From JAYEJW01 sp034716535 (GTDB taxonomy: Bacteria > Pseudomonadota > Gammaproteobacteria > Chromatiales > Chromatiaceae): a DNA stretch of 5,300 nucleotides. The position numbers and the translations under genes are program-made. The notes under the pieces are model-generated. The model was not told the DNA's origin, did not search any database, and saw only the letters and a list, made by a program, of their open reading frames with translations. Below are positions 1 to 5,084 of this stretch, one piece after another; position 1 is the first letter of the stretch; each line of letters starts with the position of its first letter. Location of the stretch: assembly GCA_034716535.1 (NCBI GenBank), contig JAYEJW010000624.1, forward strand, positions 1-5,300, written 5' to 3'.

Positions 1-180
1 CTACTTTTCCGATTTCAGGAGCGGAAAATTTGTATCTTATTGATTATTGGATAATAGCTATTTTTGGGAACTGGAAAATCAGCCCGTTTTCCGGGAAATT
101 CGGCCTGGAACTGACAAAGATGGGTTAGGCGATTGCCGGAAAAGACAAGCGGGATGGTAGGTTCTTTGACAGAAATCGCC
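1..180. other. AT-richer intergenic stretch 3' of the FIST gene
   Basis: No coding region is supported here. The stretch is visibly richer in A and T than the rest of the window. It holds small inverted repeats: ATTAT-TGG-ATAAT (43-55), followed on the plus strand by a T-run at 61-65, and GGAAAA/TTTTCC (73-78 with 87-92, loop of 8). There is also a longer-range pair, GGCGATT (128-134) with AATCGCC (174-180), just past the FIST stop codon. Any of these could help end transcription of the FIST gene, or of an unseen gene to the left. None is a classical strong stem followed by a U-tract in the orientation needed for FIST. Confidence 0.6.
73..92 (-). terminator. possible weak terminator after the FIST gene
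   Basis: A perfect 6-bp stem (GGAAAA with TTTTCC) encloses an 8-base loop, about 90 bases beyond the FIST stop. An alternative 4-bp GC stem (CCCG 83-86 with CGGG 92-95) competes with it. The descending arm read on the minus strand contains TTTT, but no extended U-tract follows. This is inferred from position and pairing only; it could equally be chance pairing in AT-rich DNA. Confidence 0.2.
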
Positions 181-1299
181 TTAGGTGAACAGCGTGAGTA
201 CACCGGTGTAGCCGTAAAGCCTGTCCTGCGAGATCTCCCCGTTCGCGTAGAAGCCCACCAGGGGGAAATCTCCGAGCTCGGATTGGATGAGCTTGAGCTC
301 CTCGGAGTTTGAACCGAACAGGTTGGCGCCGCGGCCAAGGCATGAGACGTAGATGCCGCCGCGGGGGCTGCCGCTCAGGCTCTTCTTGATCGCTTTGAGC
401 ATCCGCACCAGGTCCTCCCGTGCAGTAGTGGCGTCGCGGCGACAGAACATGACCTGCCGGCCCTGCTCCACCATGTCTCCGATGGCCACCAGCTTGTTCT
501 CGGGATCGATCCCGGCCAAGTTGCGCACCAGGTAGTCTCCGGTGTCGGAACCGGCGATGGGAAGACCTGCGAAGATGTAGCCGCCAATGCGCGTCAGATC
601 CCGCGCCAGGATCTCGCCGATGTCCTCCTTCAACACCTCCAATGCCGGCCGCTCATCGAGCTGGACCATGATGTTTCGCTGGGCCTTGGTGATGACCCGC
701 TTCGGACCGATGGGGGAGCAGCCCTGACTCAAGCGGGTGATCACGCCGACCTGCTCGGAGAAAAGCACACCGGCGATGCCGCCTTGGGTGATTCCGTCCG
801 CGTAGAGATAGACGCTATCCCTGGAGCTCGCCAGCCCCCCAACCAGAAAACCGGATGAGGTCCGCGCCGCGAGCTGCTTGACCAATGCCTCCGTATGGGG
901 GTTGGAGGCATCCCCGTGAACGAGGCCGAGGAAGGGCCTGTGCTCGGCAATCCAGTCGCCGTGGCGGGCCGAGAGCTCGTCCAGGTCTTTGACAATGGCC
1001 GGGAAGACGCGGAAGGACTCCGCGGGAAACTCGCCGATCATCGCGGCGACGGCAGGCCTCTCGTAGTATTCGACGCCGGTGGCGCAGATGCCCATTCCGA
1101 CGGTGCCGACCCAGTGATCAACCTGTGTCGACGCCCGGAACAGGTCCAGGACCTGCTCCATCTCGTTCGCCAGCGAATCGGTGACATACAGGAACCCCAA
1201 GTTCGCGGTTTCCGGCACGGCCCCGATCATGCTCAGACAGCGATCCGCAGCCTCGCGCCAGTCATCGCCCGCGGCATGCCCGAATGGAAACTTTTTCAT
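181..1299 (-). CDS. FIST domain-containing sensory protein (FIST_N + FIST_C), 372 aa
   Basis: This is a stand-alone FIST protein, a predicted small-ligand-binding sensory module; no reaction or ligand is known for this family type. There is no signal peptide or membrane segment, so it should be cytosolic. FIST_N spans roughly residues 30-220 and shows the GGLAS turn (154-158) and the signature QGCSPIGPKRVITKAQ (192-207), followed by LDERPALEVL (214-223). FIST_C spans about 225-360 and carries SCLGRG (319-324) and GFYANGEIS (349-357), both typical of the domain. The start is set by an ATG with GAGAG five bases upstream on the minus strand. No kinase, GGDEF, methyl-accepting or PAS domain is fused to it, so any output must pass through a partner protein. 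It lies 147 bp downstream of parE on the same strand. That gap contains hairpins and a candidate promoter, so co-transcription is uncertain. The family call is secure; the cellular role is unknown. Confidence 0.93.
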   Translation of the reverse strand: MKKFPFGHAAGDDWREAADRCLSMIGAVPETANLGFLYVTDSLANEMEQVLDLFRASTQVDHWVGTVGMGICATGVEYYERPAVAAMIGEFPAESFRVFPAIVKDLDELSARHGDWIAEHRPFLGLVHGDASNPHTEALVKQLAARTSSGFLVGGLASSRDSVYLYADGITQGGIAGVLFSEQVGVITRLSQGCSPIGPKRVITKAQRNIMVQLDERPALEVLKEDIGEILARDLTRIGGYIFAGLPIAGSDTGDYLVRNLAGIDPENKLVAIGDMVEQGRQVMFCRRDATTAREDLVRMLKAIKKSLSGSPRGGIYVSCLGRGANLFGSNSEELKLIQSELGDFPLVGFYANGEISQDRLYGYTGVLTLFT

Positions 1300-1337
1300 C
1301 TGCGCTCTCGCACCCTGAAGATTCTCGGTTGCCCTTC

Positions 1338-1367
1338 AAGCTACCGGATTTGCCCGGCCCCTGTCAC
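1338..1367 (-). promoter_or_regulatory. candidate sigma70-like promoter of the FIST gene
   Basis: On the minus strand GTGACA (1362-1367, five of six matches to the -35 consensus) is followed after 18 bases by TAGCTT (1338-1343), a poor -10. Transcription would start about 30 bases before the FIST ATG. The call is supported mainly because the same CCGGTAGCTT string occurs at a similar distance before folE2. The weak -10 keeps this speculative. Confidence 0.25.
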
Positions 1368-1376
1368 TGTTTCACA

Positions 1377-1391
1377 GGCTTACGCGCGTAG
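1377..1391. promoter_or_regulatory. palindromic site with TACGCGCGTA core upstream of the FIST gene
   Basis: TACGCGCGTA (1381-1390) is a perfect 10-bp palindrome. Read on the minus strand it sits in CTACGCGCGTAAGCC, which matches CTACGCGCGTAGCC before folE2 with one inserted base. It lies just upstream of the candidate FIST promoter, a place where a dimeric regulator could bind. No known operator consensus is recognised, so this is a candidate site only. Confidence 0.3.
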
Positions 1392-1398
1392 AAATGGC

Positions 1399-1440
1399 CG
1401 GTGCATCCGTGCACCGCGCGGGCACCTTGAATGCTTCAAG
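1399..1440 (-). terminator. tandem hairpins after parE, possible terminator
   Basis: Two perfect inverted repeats follow the parE stop codon. The first is CTTGAA-TGC-TTCAAG (1426-1440; 6-bp stem, 3-base loop). The second is CGGTGCA-TCCG-TGCACCG (1399-1416; 7-bp GC-rich stem, 4-base loop). On the minus strand the second is followed by GCCATTTCT, a poor U-tract. Position directly after parE suggests transcript end formation or 3'-end protection, but neither is a classical intrinsic terminator. Confidence 0.35.
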
Positions 1441-1446
1441 ATGCGC

Positions 1447-3333
1447 TCAAATCTCCGCCAAGTCGCCCTTCTCCTGCAACCAGGCGCGCCGATCCGCCGC
1501 CCGCTTCTTGGCGAGGAGCATGTCCATCAGCTGGTTGCTCTGGTCCTCCGGCTCGACGGTGAGCTGCACCAGGCGGCGCGTATCGGGATGGATAGTGGTC
1601 TCGCGCAGTTGCAGCGGGTTCATCTCGCCAAGGCCCTTGAAACGCTGAACACTGACCTTTCCCCTGATCTTCTCCGCCTCGATGCGATCCAGCACCCCCT
1701 GTTTCTCCCCGTCGTCCAAGGCGTAGAAGACCTGCTTGCCGACATCGACGCGGTAGAGGGGCGGCATGGCCACAAAGACGTGCCCGTCCGCCACCAGGCG
1801 CGGAAAATGACGCAGAAAGAGCGCGCACAGCAGGGTGGCGATATGGGCACCGTCCGAGTCGGCGTCCGCCAGGATGCAGACCTTGCCGAAACGCAGGCGG
1901 CTCAAGTCGTCGCTGCCCGGGTCGACGCCCACGGCTACGGCGATATCGTGCACCTCCTGGGAGCCCAGGACCTCCGTCGGATCCACCTCCCAGGTGTTCA
2001 GGATCTTGCCGCGCAGGGGCATGATGGCCTGGAACTCCCGGTCCCGTGCCTGCTTGGCCGAACCGCCGGCGGAGTCGCCCTCCACCAGGAAGAGCTCGCT
2101 GCGCTCCGGATCGGTCGAGGTACAATCGGCTAGCTTGCCTGGCAAGGCCGGCCCCTGGGTCACCTTTTTGCGGATCACCTTGCGCCCGGCACGCAGCCGG
2201 GCCTGGGCGGCACCGATGGCGATCTCGGCAATGCGCTCCGCATCGGCCACGTGCTGGTTGAGCCAGAGGCTGAAGGCGTCCTTCACCACCCCGGAGACAA
2301 AGGCGGCACTTTCCCGGGAGGAGAGCCGCTCCTTGGTCTGGCCGGAAAACTGTGGATCCAGCAGCTTCACCGAGAGGATGTAGCTGCAACGGCCCCAGAC
2401 GTCCTCCGGGGCCAGCTTGACCCCCCGCGGAAGCAGGTTGCGGAACTCGCAGAGCTCCCGCACCGCCTCCGTGAGCCCCGTGCGCATGCCGTTGACGTGG
2501 GTACCCCCCTGCACCGTGGGGATCAGGTTCACGTAGCTCTCGGTAATCGGATCCCCGCCCTCCGGCAGCCAGACCACGGCCCAGCTCGCCGCCTCGTTGG
2601 TGCCCTCCATATTGCCCACGAAGGGCTCTGCAGGCACTGTCTCCAGACCGGCGAGCGACTGGCGCAGGTAGTCCTTGAGCCCGTCCTCGTAGCACCAGTT
2701 CTGCTCCTGACGGCTCGCCTCGTCCCGAAAGGTCACGGACAGACCCGGGCAGAGCACCGCCTTGGCCCGCAGCAGATGGGTGAGCTGTCGAACCGAGAAC
2801 TTAGGACTGTCGAAGTATTTCTCGTCCGGCCAGAAACGCAGTACGGTGCCGGTGTTGATGCGCCCGACGGTGCCGATCTCCTCCAGCTGCGAGACCTTGT
2901 CACCATGAGCGAAGGCCATGTTGTATTCCTTGCCCTCGCGCTTGACCCAGACCTCGAGGTGCCTGGAGAGAGCGTTCACCACGGACACGCCGACCCCGTG
3001 CAGGCCGCCGGCGAAACGGTAGCTGCCGGCTGAGAACTTGCCGCCGGCGTGTAGTTTAGTGAGGATCACCTCCACGCCGGGCAATCCCTGTTGGGGATGC
3101 AGGTCCACGGGCATGCCCCGGCCGTCGTCCTTCACCTGCAGGGAGCCGTCGCTGAATAGGTCCACCTCGATGCTGCGCGCGAAGCCGGCGATGGCCTCGT
3201 CTACGCTATTGTCTATGACCTCTTGGGCCAGGTGGTTGGGCCGGCTGGTGTCGGTGTACATGCCTGGGCGCTTGCGCACCGGGTCGAGGCCGCTCAAGAC
3301 CTCGATGGCGGAGGCGTCGTAGTTGCCGCTCAT
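1447..3333 (-). CDS. parE: DNA topoisomerase IV subunit B (ParE), 628 aa
   Basis: ParE is the ATPase subunit of the ParC2ParE2 topoisomerase IV, which decatenates daughter chromosomes and relaxes supercoils. The GHKL ATPase domain opens the protein. It shows QEVIDNSVDEA (37-47, general base E38, Mg-binding N42), DDGRGMP (69-75, with D69 expected to contact adenine) and the glycine-rich lid GGLHGVGVSVVNALS (109-123). The transducer domain carries the QTK loop with K334. The TOPRIM domain has EGDSAGG (418-424) and the metal triad D490, D492, D494, followed by RFKGLGEMNP (564-573). Length matches Escherichia coli ParE (about 630 aa), and the short form without the GyrB-type insert argues against GyrB. 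The start is chosen because MSGNYDASAIEVLSGLDPVR matches the family N-terminus; no strong Shine-Dalgarno precedes it. The gene is intact and transcribed divergently from xseB. Residues at known quinolone-resistance positions (D420, L445, S458, E460) are the usual sensitive ones. Confidence 0.98.
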   Translation of the reverse strand: MSGNYDASAIEVLSGLDPVRKRPGMYTDTSRPNHLAQEVIDNSVDEAIAGFARSIEVDLFSDGSLQVKDDGRGMPVDLHPQQGLPGVEVILTKLHAGGKFSAGSYRFAGGLHGVGVSVVNALSRHLEVWVKREGKEYNMAFAHGDKVSQLEEIGTVGRINTGTVLRFWPDEKYFDSPKFSVRQLTHLLRAKAVLCPGLSVTFRDEASRQEQNWCYEDGLKDYLRQSLAGLETVPAEPFVGNMEGTNEAASWAVVWLPEGGDPITESYVNLIPTVQGGTHVNGMRTGLTEAVRELCEFRNLLPRGVKLAPEDVWGRCSYILSVKLLDPQFSGQTKERLSSRESAAFVSGVVKDAFSLWLNQHVADAERIAEIAIGAAQARLRAGRKVIRKKVTQGPALPGKLADCTSTDPERSELFLVEGDSAGGSAKQARDREFQAIMPLRGKILNTWEVDPTEVLGSQEVHDIAVAVGVDPGSDDLSRLRFGKVCILADADSDGAHIATLLCALFLRHFPRLVADGHVFVAMPPLYRVDVGKQVFYALDDGEKQGVLDRIEAEKIRGKVSVQRFKGLGEMNPLQLRETTIHPDTRRLVQLTVEPEDQSNQLMDMLLAKKRAADRRAWLQEKGDLAEI

Positions 3334-3454
3334 GATCGGGATCGGTCTTTCATTGAGGTCGTTTTCATAAGAAATGGGTGCCGAAGACGCTCGCGGCCCC
3401 CTTGGCCGCCTACGGCGGAGGGCAAGGTGTCAAGGCCGCGACTGACGGTGGAGA

Positions 3455-3479
3455 GGCGGTCGACTCCTGATTGACCGCC
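3455..3479. repeat. inverted repeat GGCGGTC/GACCGCC
   Basis: A perfect 7-bp inverted repeat with an 11-base loop lies 168 bases before the xseB start. Its right arm overlaps the TTGACC hexamer proposed as the xseB -35, so it could be an operator for that promoter. That function is inferred from position alone. Confidence 0.4.
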
Positions 3480-3499
3480 AAATCTGCGTACGTTAACGT
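3471..3499 (+). promoter_or_regulatory. candidate sigma70-like promoter of xseB-ispA
   Basis: TTGACC (3471-3476, five of six -35 matches) is followed after 17 bases by TAACGT (3494-3499, only three of six -10 matches). Transcription would start near 3506, leaving a leader of about 140 bases that contains several stem-loops. The -10 is embedded in the palindrome TACGTTAACGTA, which could make the site switchable. The poor -10 keeps confidence low. Confidence 0.25.
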
Positions 3500-3519
3500 A
3501 GCTTGAAACAGGGTTTCAA
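3489..3519. repeat. adjacent palindromes TACGTTAACGTA and TTGAAAC-AGG-GTTTCAA
   Basis: A 12-bp perfect palindrome (3489-3500) is followed two bases later by a 7-bp stem with a 3-base loop (3503-3519). If transcription of xseB-ispA starts near 3506, the second would fold near the 5' end of the transcript, while the first would be a DNA-level site. No named motif is recognised. Confidence 0.45.
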
Positions 3520-3646
3520 TCTGTCATGGCGCTCGCAACACCCAAGCCGGTGACGAGGCTACCGCCGTGACCCTTTTCCCCCACCTCGGCCGTCTCCCGG
3601 AGGGCCGTGAAACAAGACGCCTTCGGCGCAACATCAAAGCGAGTCC

Positions 3647-3889
3647 ATGGCCGCCGACGCAGAGAAATCGCCCCAGAGCTTTGAAACGGCCCTCGCCGAG
3701 CTTGAATCCCTCGTGGACACCCTGGAGAAGGGAGAGCTGTCGTTGGAGGAATCCCTTGAGGCATTCGAGCGAGGCATCAAGCTCACGCGAACCTGTCAAA
3801 AGGCGTTGGATGAGGCCGAGCAGAAGGTACGGATACTCACCGAGAAGTCTGCCGAGGCCGAGCTTGAACCCTTTGACAGCGATGGGTGA
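3647..3889 (+). CDS. xseB: exodeoxyribonuclease VII small subunit (XseB), 80 aa
   Basis: XseB is the small subunit of exonuclease VII, a cytosolic nuclease that degrades single-stranded DNA from both ends. Several XseB chains wrap the helical part of the catalytic XseA subunit. The protein has the compact family core: SFETALAELESLVDTLEKG (residues 11-29), LSLEESLEAFERGIKL (31-46) and CQKALDEAEQKV (50-61). These form two amphipathic helices joined by the conserved EKGELSLEES turn. An acidic tail follows. Length fits the family (about 70-85 aa). ATG 3647 is chosen because it leaves the usual short N-terminal extension; the ribosome-binding site is weak, with only GAG close to the start. The stop codon lies inside the beginning of ispA (ATGGGTGA), so the two genes are probably translationally coupled. 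The large subunit gene xseA is not in the window, as is normal. Confidence 0.96.
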   Translation: MAADAEKSPQSFETALAELESLVDTLEKGELSLEESLEAFERGIKLTRTCQKALDEAEQKVRILTEKSAEAELEPFDSDG

Positions 3890-4781
3890 CGACCGGCTCG
3901 ATGTCTTTTTCGCCGAGTGCCGGAGGCGCGTCGAGACCGCCTTGGAGGGCTGGCTTCCGAGTCCTGAAATCCAGCCCACTGGTCTGCACCAGGCCATGCG
4001 CTACGCGGCGTTGGGCGGCGGGAAGCGTATCCGGCCCACCCTCGTTTATGCGGCGGCGGAGGCGATCGACTTGGACCCGTCTGCCCTGAACGGTCCCGCC
4101 TGTGCGGTTGAGCTGATCCATTCTTACTCGCTGGTACACGATGACCTGCCCGCCATGGACGACGACGACCTGCGCCGTGGCCGACCCACCTGCCACAAGG
4201 CATTCGATGAGGCCACCGCCATTCTGGCAGGTGACGCCCTGCAGACCCTCGCGTTTCAGGTCTTGGCCGCGGACGGAAACCTGCCCGGCGGGGCGCAAGC
4301 CCGTCTTGCCATGATGGACACCCTGGCGCGGGCGAGCGGCTCCCGCGGCATGGCCGGCGGTCAGGCCCTGGATCTGGCCGCGGAGGGCCTCAGACTCGAC
4401 CACGCCATGTTGGAGAACATCCACATCCACAAGACCGGAGCACTGATCCGCGCGGGTGTGCGCATGGCGACGCTGGCCGATCCGTCCTTGGATGCGAATC
4501 TGGCGGACAAACTGGACCACTACGCGAAATGCTTGGGGCTGGCCTTCCAGATTCGGGACGACATCCTCGACGTGGAGGGTGAGACGGCAGTGATCGGAAA
4601 GACAAGCGGCAAGGACCAGACCCAGGAGAAGGCCACCTACCCCGCCCTATTGGGATTGGCTCATGCGCGGGAGGCGGCGGAGAATCTGGTCCACGAGGCC
4701 CTCGCCAGCCTCGATCCGCTCGGCATCGGTGCCGACCCCTTGCGCTGGATTGCCGTCTTCACGGTCCGCAGGGACCGTTGA
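3882..4781 (+). CDS. ispA: farnesyl diphosphate synthase / short-chain (2E,6E)-prenyl transferase (IspA), 299 aa
   Basis: IspA condenses dimethylallyl or geranyl diphosphate with isopentenyl diphosphate to give farnesyl diphosphate, the precursor of quinone side chains and undecaprenyl carriers. It is a soluble trans-isoprenyl diphosphate synthase. Visible motifs in order are GGGKRIRP (45-52, diphosphate binding); the first aspartate-rich motif DDLPAMD (87-93) followed by DDDLRRGRPT, where the two extra residues mark bacterial type II FPP synthases; GMAGGQALDL (156-165); HIHKTGALI (181-189); the second aspartate-rich motif DDILD (226-230); and KDQTQEKATYP (244-254). Tyr82, five residues before the first aspartate, agrees with a C15 product. 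The length is normal. The reading frame stays open upstream of ATG 3882, but that part only shadows xseB; starting at 3882 gives the family N-terminus and the 8-bp overlap with xseB. In many gammaproteobacteria dxs follows directly; here it does not. Geranylgeranyl synthase activity cannot be fully excluded from sequence. Confidence 0.96.
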   Translation: MGDDRLDVFFAECRRRVETALEGWLPSPEIQPTGLHQAMRYAALGGGKRIRPTLVYAAAEAIDLDPSALNGPACAVELIHSYSLVHDDLPAMDDDDLRRGRPTCHKAFDEATAILAGDALQTLAFQVLAADGNLPGGAQARLAMMDTLARASGSRGMAGGQALDLAAEGLRLDHAMLENIHIHKTGALIRAGVRMATLADPSLDANLADKLDHYAKCLGLAFQIRDDILDVEGETAVIGKTSGKDQTQEKATYPALLGLAHAREAAENLVHEALASLDPLGIGADPLRWIAVFTVRRDR

Positions 4782-4810
4782 GTCGCATGTCGCGCATGCC
4801 CGTCGACGGG
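4761..4810 (+). terminator. cluster of inverted repeats at the 3' end of ispA
   Basis: Three inverted repeats lie in 50 bases. ACGGTCC-GCAG-GGACCGT (4761-4778) is a perfect 7-bp stem with a tetraloop inside the last ispA codons. GCATG-TCGCG-CATGC (4785-4799) begins just after the stop. CCCGTCGACGGG (4799-4810) is a 12-bp palindrome followed by CCCTTT. No proper U-tract follows, so an intrinsic terminator is only possible; 3'-end stabilisation is an alternative. Confidence 0.3.
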
Positions 4811-4822
4811 CCCTTTGGATGC

Positions 4823-4971
4823 GCGAACCAATAACAACGACTCTTTAATGATCAATGGGATACCCTTTCGTTGAGCCTGTTCGCCTCGGCCGACCGGATA
4901 GGGACGCTGCTCACCGACAACTTGCGATTCCTTGCTCTCAACCCCATTTGCACCGATAATTGTTGGTTCGC
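4823..4971. repeat. inverted repeat pair bounding about 150 bp (possible non-autonomous element)
   Basis: GCGAACCAA (4823-4831) is exactly reverse-complemented by TTGGTTCGC (4963-4971). After one mismatch two more positions pair, giving 11 of 12 matches for each end, and the pairing stops sharply at the outer edges. The enclosed 149-bp unit has no coding capacity of note. This could be a MITE-like remnant, but I see no clear target-site duplication, so a chance inverted repeat is equally possible. Confidence 0.3.
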
Positions 4972-4984
4972 TACGCGCGTAGCC
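4971..4984. promoter_or_regulatory. palindromic site with TACGCGCGTA core upstream of folE2
   Basis: CTACGCGCGTAG (4971-4982) is a perfect 12-bp palindrome, about 100 bases before the folE2 start. Including the following CC it matches the site upstream of the FIST gene except for one base missing here. A dimeric regulator site is the natural reading. It does not resemble the AT-rich Zur box that controls folE2 in some proteobacteria. Confidence 0.3.
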
Positions 4985-5013
4985 AGACGGCAATTCCCGG
5001 AAAAACTTCCCGT

Positions 5014-5041
5014 TTGATGGCCCTGGACAAACCGGTAGCTT
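5014..5041 (+). promoter_or_regulatory. candidate sigma70-like promoter of folE2
   Basis: TTGATG (5014-5019, four of six -35 matches) is followed after 16 bases by TAGCTT (5036-5041). This would start transcription about 36 bases before the folE2 ATG, a reasonable leader. The CCGGTAGCTT string is shared with the region before the FIST gene. The -10 is poor, so the site is tentative. Confidence 0.25.
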
Positions 5042-5072
5042 TCACCGGCGGAAAAGCCTGTAATCGTCCGTT

Positions 5073-5077
5073 GAGGA
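5073..5077 (+). promoter_or_regulatory. folE2: ribosome-binding site of folE2
   Basis: GAGGA sits seven bases before ATG 5085 and is the clearest Shine-Dalgarno sequence in the window. It fixes the folE2 start. The other genes here (parE, xseB, ispA) have weak or no recognisable Shine-Dalgarno. Confidence 0.7.
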
Positions 5078-5084
5078 AGAACCC

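Larger units (their letters stand above)
3334..3646. other. divergent parE/xseB intergenic region rich in inverted repeats
   Basis: These 313 bases separate divergently transcribed parE and xseB and contain no supported gene. They hold a string of inverted repeats: CCGCC-TAC-GGCGG (3406-3418) with an outer CCTTG/CAAGG pair (3400-3404 with 3423-3427); GGCGGTC/GACCGCC (3455-3461 with 3473-3479, 11-base loop); the 12-bp perfect palindrome TACGTTAACGTA (3489-3500); TTGAAAC-AGG-GTTTCAA (3503-3519); CGGCC..CTC/GAG..GGCCG (3587-3607, with a 2-base bulge); and CGCC-TTC-GGCG (3618-3628). Both promoters must lie here. On the minus strand TATGAA (3364-3369) and an exact TTGACA (3428-3433) are the best promoter-like pieces for parE, but they are not properly spaced to each other. 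Confidence 0.7.
4782..5084. other. 303-bp ispA-folE2 intergenic region without a supported gene
   Basis: No gene can be supported here. A plus-strand frame is open from 4835 to 5017 but has no ATG start, and its codon third positions are not GC-biased like those of ispA. A minus-strand frame that runs antisense into ispA also looks non-genic. No DXS-like peptide is visible in the frames I read. The region contains the inverted repeat bounding 4823-4971, the palindrome CTACGCGCGTAG, a short hairpin CCGGT-AGCTTTC-ACCGG (5032-5048) and the folE2 ribosome-binding site. Confidence 0.65.

Noticed and set aside
83..112. Similarity of TTTTCCGGGAA here to the reverse strand near 4992-5006
   Set aside because: An isolated match of about 10-11 bases is expected by chance in 5.3 kb, and the contexts differ (3' of one gene, 5' of another).
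895..2133. A 412-codon plus-strand open frame running antisense across the FIST gene start and the parE 3' half
   Set aside because: It is opposite two confidently recognised genes, its product has no family features and is rich in arbitrary H, R, Q and A, and long antisense frames are expected in high-GC DNA.
1436..2695. A 419-codon minus-strand frame inside parE in another register
   Set aside because: Gly/Arg/Ala-rich translation typical of a frame-shifted GC-rich gene; parE in its own frame is intact with all motifs.
2251..3033. A 260-codon plus-strand frame antisense to the parE ATPase region
   Set aside because: Shadow of parE; no recognisable domain and no promoter or ribosome-binding site of note.
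3503..3519. GTTTCAA-containing inverted repeat considered as a CRISPR repeat
   Set aside because: It occurs once, with no repeated copies or spacers and no cas genes.
3526..3570. A 14-codon ATG frame upstream of xseB, considered as a leader peptide
   Set aside because: No ribosome-binding site, no run of regulatory codons and no attenuator-type terminator follows it.
4661..4993. A 110-codon minus-strand frame spanning the ispA-folE2 gap and the ispA 3' end
   Set aside because: It overlaps ispA antisense and has no recognised domain. Its start lies close to the palindromic site, and nothing supports expression.
4835..5017. A 61-codon plus-strand open frame in the ispA-folE2 gap, considered as a dxs remnant or small gene
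   Set aside because: There is no ATG, third codon positions lack the GC bias of neighbouring genes, and the peptide does not resemble DXS.
4800..5084. Zur operator or known riboswitch upstream of folE2
   Set aside because: No AT-rich Zur-like palindrome and no recognisable tetrahydrofolate or preQ1 riboswitch core is visible.
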